Assembly (NCBI GenBank): GCA_963995525.1
Contig: OZ023205.1
Span: 69,980,145-70,044,144 of the forward strand
Origin: Escarpia spicata
Taxonomy: Eukaryota > Annelida > Polychaeta > Sabellida > Siboglinidae
Direction: 5' to 3'
DNA: 64,000 nt
The notes beneath the pieces were generated by a model that was given only the letters and a program-made list of their open reading frames with translations, was not told where the DNA came from and searched no databases. Of the stretch, positions 24,391 through 38,062 are shown piece after piece (the first letter of the stretch is position 1; every line of letters begins with the position of its first letter). The position numbers and the translations under genes were made by a program.

Positions 24391-26892
24391 CACAAATTGT
24401 TGTCCTAACCCCCCTTAAAATAACCATACTTTTACACAGGCGCAGATCTCTGCTTGATACAGAGTGTCCAAACATCGCCACACGTCAATTACTTGGCCAC
24501 TGTGTATTTCGCTGATGTATACACATTATTGGAAACAAGAGATACTACTGGCAAAATAGTTAATTTCAGAAAGAAACAAACGTTTGACAAGGACATCCAA
24601 GACACGTGATAAAGGTTGTTGACAGTTGTGGCACCCAGTATCTCTCCAAGTACATCAACGAGTCCATTGTCCTAATCATATTTTATTTAAACATCGCCAA
24701 ATTCTTACAAGGGTACTAACAAACATTTCTGATGTTAAATATACGGATATAACGTAAAAATACCAGTGGTAAAAACAGCTTCTTGTCAGAGTAATTGACG
24801 TCAGCCTACAGTTAGTTTAAGCTGCCTTGCCTTGTGCAAACTTCGGTATAATTCGGTTATATTAGAGCTGAAAAGCACACGATCGTTGAAAATGATAGCA
24901 TGCCAGTCCATGTACACAATTTCAACATATGACCCTTCTCTTAGGTGACTAGTTTTAATGTTTATGGCTAAAAATGAACTAATTCGGATCATTGCGGTCG
25001 CTGCACATTTGGAGAGTCACACACTGTTATGATATTCTCTGTTACATTCGTGGTATATTTATGTAGATTCTCAATTGTTCTTCTTGTCTCAGTTAGTGTA
25101 TGGATGTTGCTATAAAAAATAGGTGCTAGATGCCTGATTAGTAGAAGTGTGTGGACAACTGGCTTCCTATGGTGGCCAACATTTCACTAAAATTAGGGCC
25201 GTGTTGGGGGGGGGGAATAAAATGTTGCCTGCTTGCCCATTATTGCTTATTGTGCGATCCAAGTATCATATATATAAAAGTGCCATATAATTAGGAAGGA
25301 CAAGTTGGAACAGCAGAAACACCCACGTTAGTATTGGGGTTATGAAACACGCATTTATAGATATCGCTTACAAAAATATAAATGATATAACTAAGGCGAA
25401 ATTCATCCTACTGGAAATATGTCAATATTGTTGCACATGATGTAGATTTAAAAGAAACTCCACGCCCTGACACATATACACTTTTTACACAAGCTTTCGT
25501 GGTACTCAGTATCATAGAACATGCTTGGAATGTACTTTTTAACTTTCACGCCACCAAAATTATCACTTTATTTTCCATGCATATCACATAATAACTGGCT
25601 TATTAATTACTTTTAAAACTTCTTTTAGATGTAATACTAACAGTATGCAATAGCTGCACGATATTCTGGCCTACACCAGCTTCCAAATACAGCCGAAAAA
25701 CCATCACCCGTCGCTCAAATAACATTTTGGCAGTTTTTGTGATAAAACGGGCGTATTTCTAATTTGGGGTAAGACCACATTTAAATTTTACATAGGCGGC
25801 CATTATAACGTTTCCTTCATTTCCTGCTAAATTTGATGAACACTTTTCTTGAAAATTTCACAGCATATTTAACCTCCATTGACACAAGTGCTGTGGAAAA
25901 CTCGTAAAATTCTCATACCTCAGTTTTCAGAAAAATCCACCCAAACCTGACACCCTTCAATTTCGCCCCAATCTGGTGACGGATTTTGAAATATTGGTGC
26001 GTTCTGCAAAATAGCCATTGTGCGAATATGCGAGCGACTAGCGTATGTTTATTGCTACCTCGTGAAAGATCTAATGTAGTAGTACATTTAGTATTCACTG
26101 GACTGACATGTGCCATGCCAAAGTGCTCGAACAAAATTCACACATGACACCAAAACGGTATTTTCAAGGGCACTCTTTCGGCGGACGAATCCTTAATGTG
26201 GTCTTACCCCAAATAGATCTCCTGAATCTTGCAAATCTTCACGAAAGTTTGATTTATATCAAGCCATACATATAACTAGATTAACCACAAAGGGAAATTT
26301 GCACTGCCTCAATAACAATTAAAATATGCGTCATCAAACTGTGCACACCTCCAAGCTAAACAGCGCCTTGAGTTGGTTTAAACATGCTTATTCGGTACTT
26401 TATATTACATACGACGTTTGCCTGGTATGAATGGTACTGAGCACAGCATACAGGCCAACACAGTATCTTACCGATATGGGAATAAAATATATAGAATATT
26501 AACGAAATATATTTTTTGGTAATTTTTCATAAAATGTTGTATTCTTTTGCAAAAAATACACAAAATCATTATTTTAAGCAGCATTTTATTGGACATGCAC
26601 GTTGCAAATCTTCACGAATTTTGGTATAACATAATGCCCACCAACTATGCTAAATAATCTGAGGCAATCATGACCTATACGTCATTCGTGTGCGACACCA
26701 GTAGGTGTCAAAAGCACAAGTCAGGCATTTCAACAATATTCACAGTATTGAAAGGCACAGAGGCGTCTTTTGATGGTAACTACAATTATATTGTAGATAA
26801 CGGGCTAAAATGCTGGGTGTAAATTGAGGTATATACATAGTACATTATGAAAACAAAACTGGGATGCCCAGTGGAACGTGTATCTTGCGTCA
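24391..26892 (+). repeat. Satellite unit U12, filled
   Basis: L-b, G tract of 10 at 25206-25215, element at 25762-26214, R-g. TTTTAATGTTTATGG near 24955 is shared only with the next unit, U13. TCAAATAACATT just before the element is shared with U19, U21, U24 and U27. Confidence 0.95.
25762..26214. mobile_element. MITE-like element in U12 (453 bp)
   Basis: Standard copy with intact inverted ends, next to the filled unit U11 but lacking U11's two private changes. The host unit has the L-b left half. Confidence 0.85.
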
Positions 26893-28942
26893 CACAAATT
26901 GTTGTCCTAACCCCCCTTAAAATAACCATACTTTTACACAGGCGCAGATCTCTGCTTGATACAGAGTGTCCAAACATCGCCACACGTCAATTACTTGGCC
27001 ACTGTGTATTTCGCTGATGTATACACATTATTGGAAACAAGAGATACTACTGGCAAAATAGTTAATTTCAGAAAGAAACAAACGTTTGACAAGGACATCC
27101 AAGACACGTGATAAAGGTTGTTGACAGTTGTGGCACCCAGTATCTCTCCAAGTACATCAACGAGTCCATTGTCCTAATCATATTTTATTTAAACATCGCC
27201 AAATTCTTACAAGGGTACTAACAAACATTTCTGATGTTAAATATACGGATATAACGTAAAAATACCAGTGGTAAAAACAGCTTCTTGTCAGAGTAATTGA
27301 CGTCAGCCTACAGTTAGTTTAAGCTGCCTTGCCTTGTGCAAACTTCGGTATAATTCGGTTATATTAGAGCTGAAAAGCACACGATCGTTGAAAATGATAG
27401 CATGCCAGTCCATGTACACAATTTCAACATATGACCCTTCTCTTAGGTGACTAGTTTTAATGTTTATGGCTAAAAATGAACTAATTCGGATCATTGCGGT
27501 CGCTGCACATTTGGAGAGTCACACACTGTTATGATATTCTCTGTTACATTCGTGGTATATTTATGTAGATTCTCAATTGTTCTTCTTGTCTCAGTTAGTG
27601 TATGGATGTTGCTATAAAAATAGGTGCTAGATGCCTGATTAGTAGAAGTGTGTGGACAACTGGCTTCCTATGGTGGCCAACATTTCACTAAAATTAGGGC
27701 CGTGTTGGGGGGGGGGAATAAAATGTTGCCTGCTTGCCCATTATTGCTTATTGTGCGATCCAAGTATCATATATATAAAAGTGCCATATAATTAGGAAGG
27801 ACAAGTTGGAACAGCAGAAACACCCACGTTAGTATTGGGGTTATGAAACACGCATTTATAGATATCGCTTACAAAAATATAAATGATATAACTAAGGCGA
27901 AATTCATCCTACTGGAAATATGTCAATATTGTTGCACATGATGTAGATTTAAAAGAAACTCCACGCCCTGACACATATACACTTTTTACACAAGCTTTCG
28001 TGGTACTCAGTATCATAGAACATGCTTGGAATGTACTTTTTAACTTTCACGCCACCAAAATTATCACTTTATTTTCCATGCATATCACATAATAACTGGC
28101 TTATTAATTACTTTTAAAACTTCTTTTAGATGTAATACTAACAGTATGCAATAGCTGCACGATATTCTGGCCTACACCAGCTTCCAAATACAGCCGAAAA
28201 ACCATCACCCGTCGCTCAAATCACATTTTGGCAGTTTTTGTGATAAAACGGGCGTATTTCTAATTGATCTCCTGAATCTTGCAAATCTTCACGAAAGTTT
28301 GATTTATATCAAGCCATACATATAACTAGATTAACCACAAAGGGAAATTTGCACTGCCTCAATAACAATTAAAATATGCGTCATCAAACTGTGCACACCT
28401 CCAAGCTAAACAGCGCCTTGAGTTGGTTTAAACATGCTTATTCGGTACTTTATATTACATACGACGTTTGCCTGGTATGAATGGTACTGAGCACAGCATA
28501 CAGGCCAACACAGTATCTTACCGATATGGGAATAACATATATAGAATATTAACGAAATATATTTTTTGGTAATTTTTCATAAAATGTTGTATTCTTTTGC
28601 AAAAAATACACAAAATCATTATTTTAAGCAGCATTTTATTGGACATGCACGTTGCAAATCTTCACGAATTTTGGTATAACATAATGCCCACCAACTATGC
28701 TAAATAATCTGAGGCAATCATGACCTATACGTCATTCGTGTGCGACACCAGTAGGTGTCAAAAGCACAAGTCAGGCATTTCAACAATATTCACAGTATTG
28801 AAAGGCACAGAGGCGTCTTTTGATGGTAACTACAATTATATTGTAGATAACGGGCTAAAATGCTGGGTGTAAATTGAGGTATATACATAGTACATTATGA
28901 AAACAAAACTGGGATGCCCAGTGGAACGTGTATCTTGCGTCA
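26893..28942 (+). repeat. Satellite unit U13, empty
   Basis: L-b, GAATAACATA, R-g, G tract of 10 at 27707-27716. One A is missing from the A run in CTATAAAAATAGG near 27616, which makes this unit one base shorter than all other empty units. It shares the AATGTTTATGG variant with U12. Confidence 0.95.
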
Positions 28943-30997
28943 CACAAATTGTTGTCCTAACCCCCCTTAAAATAACCATACTTTTACACAGGCGCAGATC
29001 TCTGCTTGATACAGAGTGTCCAAACATCGCCACACGTCAATTACTTGGCCACTGTGTATTTCGCTGATGTATACACATTATTGGAAACAAGAGATACTAC
29101 TGGCAAAATAGTTAATTTCAGAAAGAAACAAACGTTTGACAAGGACATCCAAGACACGTGATAAAGGTTGTTGACAGTTGTGGCACCCAGTATCTCTCCA
29201 AGTACATCAACGAGTCCATTGTCCTAATCATATTTTATTTAAACATCGCCAAATTCTTACAAGGGTACTAACAAACATTTCTGATGTTAAATATACGGAT
29301 ATAACGTAAAAATACCAGTGGTAAAAACAGCTTCTTGTCAGAGTAATTGACGTCAGCCTACAGTTAGTTTAAGCTGCCTTGCCTTGTGCAAACTTCGGTA
29401 TAATTCGGTTATATTAGAGCTGAAAAGCACACGATCGTTGAAAATGATAGCATGCCAGTCCATGTACACAATTTCAACATATGACCCTTCTCTTAGGTGA
29501 CTAGTTTTAATTTTTATGGCTAAAAATGAACTAATTCGGATCATTGCGGTCGCTGCACATTTGGAGAGTCACACACTGTTATGATATTCTCTGTTACATT
29601 CGTGGTATATTTATGTAGATTCTCAATTGTTCTTCTTGTCTCAGTTAGTGTATGGATGTTGCTATAAAAAATAGGTGCTAGATGCCTGATTAGTAGAAGT
29701 GTGTGGACAACTGGCTTCCTATGGTGGCCAACATTTCACTAAAATTAGGGCCGTGTTGGGGGGGGGGGGGGAATAAAATGTTGCCTGCTTGCCCATTATT
29801 GCTTATTGTGCGATCCAAGTATCATATATATAAAAGTGCCATATAATTAGGAAGGACAAGTTGGAACAGCAGAAACACCCACGTTAGTATTGGGGTTATG
29901 AAACACGCATTTATAGATATCGCTTACAAAAATATAAATGATATAACTAAGGCGAAATTCATCCTACTGGAAATATGTCAATATTGTTGCACATGATGTA
30001 GATTTAAAAGAAACTCCACGCCCTGACACATATACACTTTTTACACAAGCTTTCGTGGTACTCAGTATCATAGAACATGCTTGGAATGTACTTTTTAACT
30101 TTCACGCCACCAAAATTATCACTTTATTTTCCATGCATATCACATAATAACTGGCTTATTAATTACTTTTAAAACTTCTTTTAGATGTAATACTAACAGT
30201 ATGCAATAGCTGCACGATATTCTGGCCTACACCAGCTTCCAAATACAGCCGAAAAACCATCACCCGTCGCTCAAATCACATTTTGGCAGTTTTTGTGATA
30301 AAACGGGCGTATTTCTAATTGATCTCCTGAATCTTGCAAATCTTCACGACAGTTTGATTTATATCAAGCCATACATATAACTAGATTAACCACAAAGGGA
30401 AATTTGCACTGCCTCAATAACAATTAAAATATGCGTCATCAAACTGTGCACACCTCCAAGCTAAACAGCGCCTTGAGTTGGTTTAAACATGCTTATTCGG
30501 TACTTTATATTACATACGACGTTTGCCTGGTATGAATGGTACTGAGCACAGCATACAGGCCAACACAGTATCTTACCGATATGGGAATAACATATATAGA
30601 ATATTAACGAAATATATTTTTTGGTAATTTTTCATAAAATGTTGTATTCTTTTGCAAAAAATACACAAAATCATTATTTTAAGCAGCATTTTATTGGACA
30701 TGCACGTTGCAAATCTTCACGAATTTTGGTATAACATAATGCCCACCAACTATGCTAAATAATCTGAGGCAATCATGACCTATACGTCATTCGTGTGCGA
30801 CACCAGTAGGTGTCAAAAGCACAAGTCAGGCATTTCAACAATATTCACAGTATTGAAAGGCACAGAGGCGTCTTTTGATGGTAACTACAATTATATTGTA
30901 GATAACGGGCTAAAATGCTGGGTGTAAATTGAGGTATATACATAGTACATTATGAAAACAAAACTGGGATGCCCAGTGGAACGTGTATCTTGCGTCA
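28943..30997 (+). repeat. Satellite unit U14, empty
   Basis: L-b, R-g, G tract of 14 at 29758-29771. CTTCACGACAG near 30345 is shared only with the adjacent unit U15. Confidence 0.95.
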
Positions 30998-33057
30998 CAC
31001 AAATTGTTGTCCTAACCCCCATTAAAATAACCATACTTTTACACAGGCGCAGATCTCTGCTTGATACAGAGTGTCCAAACATCGCCACACGTCAATTACT
31101 TGGCCACTGTGTATTTCGCTGATGTATACACATTATTGGAAACAAGAGATACTACTGGCAAAATAGTTAATTTCAGAAAGAAACAAACGTTTGACAAGGA
31201 CATCCAAGACACGTGATAAAGGTTGTTGACAGTTGTGGCACCCAGTATCTCTCCAAGTACATCAACGAGTCCATTGTCCTAATCATATTTTATTTAAACA
31301 TCGCCAAATTCTTACAAGGGTACTAACAAACATTTCTGATGTTAAATATACGGATATAACGTAAAAATACCAGTGGTAAAAACAGCTTCTTGTCAGAGTA
31401 ATTGACGTCAGCCTACAGTTAGTTTAAGCTGCCTTGCCTTGTGCAAACTTCGGTATAATTCGGTTATATTAGAGCTGAAAAGCACACGATCGTTGAAAAT
31501 GATAGCATGCCAGTCCATGTACACAATTTCAACATATGACCCTTCTCTTAGGTGACTAGTTTTAATTTTTATGGCTAAAAATGAACTAATTCGGATCATT
31601 GCGGTCGCTGCACATTTGGAGAGTCACACACTGTTATGATATTCTCTGTTACATTCGTGGTATATTTATGTAGATTCTCAATTGTTCTTCTTGTCTCAGT
31701 TAGTGTATGGATGTTGCTATAAAAAATAGGTGCTAGATGCCTGATTAGTAGAAGTGTGTGGACAACTGGCTTCCTATGGTGGCCAACATTTCACTAAAAT
31801 TAGGGCCGTGTTGGGGGGGGGGGGGGGGGGGAATAAAATGTTGCCTGCTTGCCCATTATTGCTTATTGTGCGATCCAAGTATCATATATATAAAAGTGCC
31901 ATATAATTAGGAAGGACAAGTTGGAACAGCAGAAACACCCACGTTAGTATTGGGGTTATGAAACACGCATTTATAGATATCGCTTACAAAAATATAAATG
32001 ATATAACTAAGGCGAAATTCATCCTACTGGAAATATGTCAATATTGTTGCACATGATGTAGATTTAAAAGAAACTCCACGCCCTGACACATATACACTTT
32101 TTACACAAGCTTTCGTGGTACTCAGTATCATAGAACATGCTTGGAATGTACTTTTTAACTTTCACGCCACCAAAATTATCACTTTATTTTCCATGCATAT
32201 CACATAATAACTGGCTTATTAATTACTTTTAAAACTTCTTTTAGATGTAATACTAACAGTATGCAATAGCTGCACGATATTCTGGCCTACACCAGCTTCC
32301 AAATACAGCCGAAAAACCATCACCCGTCGCTCAAATCAGATTTTGGCAGTTTTTGTGATAAAACGGGCGTATTTCTAATTGATCTCCTGAATCTTGCAAA
32401 TCTTCACGACAGTTTGATTTATATCAAGCCATACATATAACTAGATTAACCACAAAGGGAAATTTGCACTGCCTCAATAACAATTAAAATATGCGTCATC
32501 AAACTGTGCACACCTCCAAGCTAAACAGCGCCTTGAGTTGGTTTAAACATGCTTATTCGGTACTTTATATTACATACGACGTTTGCCTGGTATGAATGGT
32601 ACTGAGCACAGCATACAGGCCAACACAGTATCTTACCGATATGGGAATAACATATATAGAATATTAACGAAATATATTTTTTGGTAATTTTTCATAAAAT
32701 GTTGTATTCTTTTGCAAAAAATACACAAAATCATTATTTTAAGCAGCATTTTATTGGACATGCACGTTGCAAATCTTCACGAATTTTGGTATAACATAAT
32801 GCCCACCAACTATGCTAAATAATCTGAGGCAATCATGACCTATACGTCATTCGTGTTAGACTCCAGTAGGTGTCAAAAGCACAAGTCAGTCATTTCAACA
32901 ATATTCACAGTATTGAAAGGCACAGAGGCGTCTTTTGATGGTAACTACAATTATATTGTAGATAACGGGCTAAAATGCTGGGTGTAAATTGAGGTATATA
33001 CATAGTACATTATGAAAACAAAACTGGGATGCCCAGTGGAACGTGTATCTTGCGTCA
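30998..33057 (+). repeat. Satellite unit U15, empty
   Basis: L-b, R-t, G tract of 19 at 31813-31831. It shares CTTCACGACAG with U14. Private changes CCCCCATTAAAA near 31016 and AAATCAGATTTT near 32335. Confidence 0.95.
31813..31831 (+). repeat. Expanded G homopolymer, U15 (19 G)
   Basis: Second-longest G run in the array, in an empty unit. Both long expansions (this and U18) are in empty units. Confidence 0.9.
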
Positions 33058-35559
33058 CACAAATTGTTGTCCTAACCCCCCTTAAAATAACCATACTTTT
33101 ACACAGGCGCAGATCTCTGCTTGATACAGAGTGTCCAAACATCGCCACACGTCAATTACTTGGCCACTGTGTATTTCGCTGATGTATACACATTATTGGA
33201 AACAAGAGATACTACTGGCAAAATAGTTAATTTCAGAAAGAAACAAACGTTTGACAAGGACATCCAAGACACGTGATAAAGGTTGTTGACAGTTGTGGCA
33301 CCCAGTATCTGTTCAAGTACATCAACGAGTCCATTGTCCTAATCATATTTTATTTAAACATCGCCAAATTCTTACAAGGGTACTAACAAACATTTCTGAT
33401 GTTAAATATACGGTTATAACGTAAAAATACCAGTGGTAAAAACAGCTTCTTGTCAGAGTAATTGACGTCAGCCTACAGTTAGTTTAAGCTGCCTTGCCTT
33501 GTGCAAACTTCGGTATAATTCGGTTATATTAGAGCTGAAAAGCACACGATCGATGAAAATGATAGCATGCCAGTCCATGTACACAATTTCAACATATGAC
33601 CCTTCTCTTAGGTGACTAGTTTTAATTTTTATGGCTAAAAATGAACTAATTCGGATCATTGCGGTCGCTGCACATTTGGAGAGTCACACACTGTTATGAT
33701 ATTCTCTGTTAAATTCGTGGTATATTTATGTAGATTCTCAATTGTTCTTCTTGTCTCAGTTAGTGTATGGATGTTGCTATAAAAAATAGGTGCTAGATGC
33801 CTGATTAGTAGAAGTGTGTGGACAACTGGCTTCCTATGGTGGCCAACATTTCACTAAAATTAGGGCCGTGTTGGGGGGGGGGAATAAAATGTTGCCTGCT
33901 TGCCCATTATTGCTTATTGTGCGATCCAAGTATCATATATATAAAAGTGCCATATAATTAGGAAGGACAAGTTGGAACAGCAGAAATACCCACGTTAGTA
34001 TTGGGGTTATGAAACACGCATTTATAGATATCGCTTACAAAAATATAAATGATATAACTAAGGCGAAATTCATCCTACTGGAAATATGTCAATATATTTG
34101 CACATGATGTAGATTTAAAAGAAACTCCACGCCCTGACACATATACACTTTTTACACAAGCTTTCGTGGTACTCAGTATCATAGAACATGCTTGGAATGT
34201 ACTTTTTAACTTTCACGCCACCAAAATTATCACTTTATTTTCCATGCATATCACATAATAACTGGCTTATTAATTACTTTTAAAACTTCTTTTATATGTA
34301 ATACTAACAGTATGCAATAGCTGCACGATATTCTGGCCTACACCAGCTTCCAAATACAGCCGAAAAACCATCACCCGTCGCTCAAATCACATTTTGGCAG
34401 TTTTTGTGATAAAACGGGCGTATTTCTAATTTGGGGTAAGACCACATTTAAATTTTACATAGGCGGCCATTATAACGTTTCCTTCATTTCCTGCTAAATT
34501 TGATGAACACTTTTCTTGAAAATTTCACAGCATATTTAACCTCCATTGACACAAGTGCTGTGGAAAACTCGTAAAATTCTCATACCTCAGTTTTCAGAAA
34601 AATCCACCCAAACCTGACACCCTTCAATTTCGCCCCAATCTGGTGACGGATTTTGAAATATTGGTGCGTTCTGCAAAATAGCCATTGTGCGAATATGCGA
34701 GCGACTAGCGTATGTTTATTGCTACCTCGTGAAAGATCTAATGTAGTAGTACATTTAGTATTCACTGGACTGACATGTGCCATGCCAAAGTGCTCGAACA
34801 AAATTCACACATGACACCAAAACGGTATTTTCAAGGGCACTCTTTCGGCGGACGAATCCTTAATGTGGTCTTACCCCAAATAGATCTCCTGAATCTTGCA
34901 AATCTTCACGAAAGTTTGATTTATATCAAGCCATACATATAACTAGATTAACCACAAAGGGAAATTTGCACTGCCTCAATAACAATTAAAATATGCGTCA
35001 TCAAACTGTGCACACCTCCAAGCTAAACAGCGCCTTGAGTTGGTTTAAACATGCTTATTCGGTACTTTATATTACATACGACGTTTGCCTGGTATGAATG
35101 GTACTGAGCACAGCATACAGGCCAACACAGTATCTTACCGATATGGGAATAACATATATAGAATATTAACGAAATATATTTTTTGGTAATTTTTCATAAA
35201 ATGTTGTATTCTTTTGCAAAAAATACACAAAATCATTATTTTAAGCAGCATTTTATTGGACATGCACGTTGCAAATCTTCACGAATTTTGGTATAACATA
35301 ATGCCCACCAACTATGCTAAATAATCTGAGGCAATCATGACCTATACGTCATTCGTGTTAGACTCCAGTAGGTGTCAAAAGCACAAGTCAGTCATTTCAA
35401 CAATATTCACAGTATTGAAAGGCACAGAGGCGTCTTTTGATGGTAACTACAATTATATTGTAGATAACGGGCTAAAATGCTGGGTGTAAATTGAGGTATA
35501 TACATAGTACATTATGAAAACAAAACTGGGATGCCCAGTGGAACGTGTATCTTGCGTCA
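33058..35559 (+). repeat. Satellite unit U16, filled, mosaic
   Basis: L-a left half (CTGTTC, CAATATATTTGC, TTTATATG) with the element at 34429-34881, followed by GAATAACATA and R-t, a right half otherwise found only in empty units. G tract of 10 at 33873-33882. A crossover or conversion between 34881 and 35153 is the simplest explanation. Confidence 0.95.
34429..34881. mobile_element. MITE-like element in U16 (453 bp)
   Basis: Standard copy with intact ends. It is the only copy followed by the GAATAACATA and R-t right half, so an exchange point lies just downstream of it. Confidence 0.85.
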
Positions 35560-38062
35560 CACAAATTGTTGTCCTAACCCCCCTTAAAATAACCATACTT
35601 TTACACAGGCGCAGATCTCTGCTTGATACAGAGTGTCCAAACATCGCCACACGTCAATTACTTGGCCACTGTGTATTTCGCTGATGTATACACATTATTG
35701 GAAACAAGAGATACTACTGGCAAAATAGTTAATTTCAGAAAGAAACAAACGTTTGACAAGGACATCCAAGACACGTGATAAAGGTTGTTGACAGTTGTGG
35801 CACCCAGTATCTCTCCAAGTACATCAACGAGTCCATTGTCCTAATCATATTTTATTTAAACATCGCCAAATTCTTACAAGGGTACTAACAAACATTTCTG
35901 ATGTTAAATATACGGATATAACGTAAAAATACCAGTGGTAAAAACAGCTTCTTGTCAGAGTAATTGACGTCAGCCTACAGTTAGTTTAAGCTGCCTTGCC
36001 TTGTGCAAACTTCGGTATAATTCGGTTATATTAGAGCTGAAAAGCACACGATCGTTGAAAATGATAGCATGCCAGTCCATGTACACAATTTCAACATATG
36101 ACCCTTCTCTTAGGTGACTAGTTTTAATTTTTATGGCTAAAAATGAACTAATTCGGATCATTGCGGTCGCTGCACATTTGGAGAGTCACACACTGTTATG
36201 ATATTCTCTGTTACATTCGTGGTATATTTATGTAGATTCTCAATTGTTCTTCTTGTCTCAGTTAGTGTATGGATGTTGCTATAAAAAATAGGTGCTAGAT
36301 GCCTGATTAGTAGAAGTGTGTGGACAACTGGCTTCCTATGGTGGCCAACATTTCACTAAAATTAGGGCCGTGTTGGGGGGGGGGGAATAAAATGTTGCCT
36401 GCTTGCCCATTATTGCTTATTGTGCGATCCAAGTATCATATATATAAAAGTGCCATATAATTAGGAAGGACAAGTTGGAACAGCAGAAACACCCACGTTA
36501 GTATTGGGGTTATGAAACACGCATTTATAGATATCGCTTACAAAAATATAAATGATATAACTAAGGCGAAATTCATCCTACTGGAAATATGTCAATATTG
36601 TTGCACATGATGTAGATTTAAAAGAAACTCCACGCCCTGACACATATACACTTTTTACACAAGCTTTCGTGGTACTCAGTATCATAGAACATGCTTGGAA
36701 TGTACTTTTTAACTTTCACGCCACCAAAATTATCACTTTATTTTCCATGCATATCACATAATAACTGGCTTATTAATTACTTTTAAAACTTCTTTTAGAT
36801 GTAATACTAACAGTATGCAATAGCTGCACGATATTCTGGCCTACACCAGCTTCCAAATACAGCCGAAAAACCATCACCCGTCGCTCAAATCACATTTTGG
36901 CAGTTTTTGTGATAAAACGGGCGTATTTCTAATTTGGGGTAAGACCACATTTAAATTTTACATAGGCGGCCATTATAACGTTTCCTTCATTTCCTGCTAA
37001 ATTTGATGAACACTTTTCTTGAAAATTTCACAGCATATTTAACCTCCATTGACACAAGTGCTGTGGAAAACTCGTAAAATTCTCATACCTCAGTTTTCAG
37101 AAAAATCCACCCAAACCTGACACCCTTCAATTTCGCCCCAATCTGGTGACGGATTTTGAAATATTGGTGCGTTCTGCAAAATAGCCATTGTGCGAATATG
37201 CGAGCGACTAGCGTATGTTTATTGCTACCTCGTGAAAGATCTAATGTAGTAGTACATTTAGTATTCACTGGACTGACATGTGCCATGCCAAAGTGCTCGA
37301 ACAAAATTCACACATGACACCAAAACGGTATTTTCAAGGGCACTCTTTCGGCGGACGAATCCTTAATGTGGTCTTACCCCAAATAGATCTCCTGAATCTT
37401 GCAAATCTTCACGAAAGTTTGATTTATATCAAGCCATACATATAACTAGATTAACCACAAAGGGAAATTTGCACTGCCTCAATAACAATTAAAATATGCG
37501 TCATCAAACTGTGCACACCTCCAAGCTAAACAGCGCCTTGAGTTGGTTTAAACATGCTTATTCGGTACTTTATATTACATACGACGTTTGCCTGGTATGA
37601 ATGGTACTGAGCACAGCATACAGGCCAACACAGTATCTTACCGATATGGGAATAAAATATATAGAATATTAACGAAATATATTTTTTGGTAATTTTTCAT
37701 AAAATGTTGTATTCTTTTGCAAAAAATACACAAAATCATTATTTTAAGCAGCATTTTATTGGACATGCACGTTGCAAATCTTCACGAATTTTGGTATAAC
37801 ATAATGCCCACCAACTATGCTAAATAATCTGAGGCAATCATGACCTATACGTCATTCGTGTGCGACACCAGTAGGTGTCAAAAGCACAAGTCAGGCATTT
37901 CAACAATATTCACAGTATTGAAAGGCACAGAGGCGTCTTTTGATGGTAACTACAATTATATTGTAGATAACGGGCTAAAATGCTGGGTGTAAATTGAGGT
38001 ATATACATAGTACATTATGAAAACAAAACTGGGATGCCCAGTGGAACGTGTATCTTGCGTCA
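35560..38062 (+). repeat. Satellite unit U17, filled
   Basis: L-b left half, element at 36932-37384, R-g. G tract of 11 at 36375-36385. U16 and U17 form one of three adjacent filled pairs; U11-U12 and U26-U27 are the others. Confidence 0.95.
36932..37384. mobile_element. MITE-like element in U17 (453 bp)
   Basis: Standard copy with intact ends, in an L-b unit. Confidence 0.85.
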
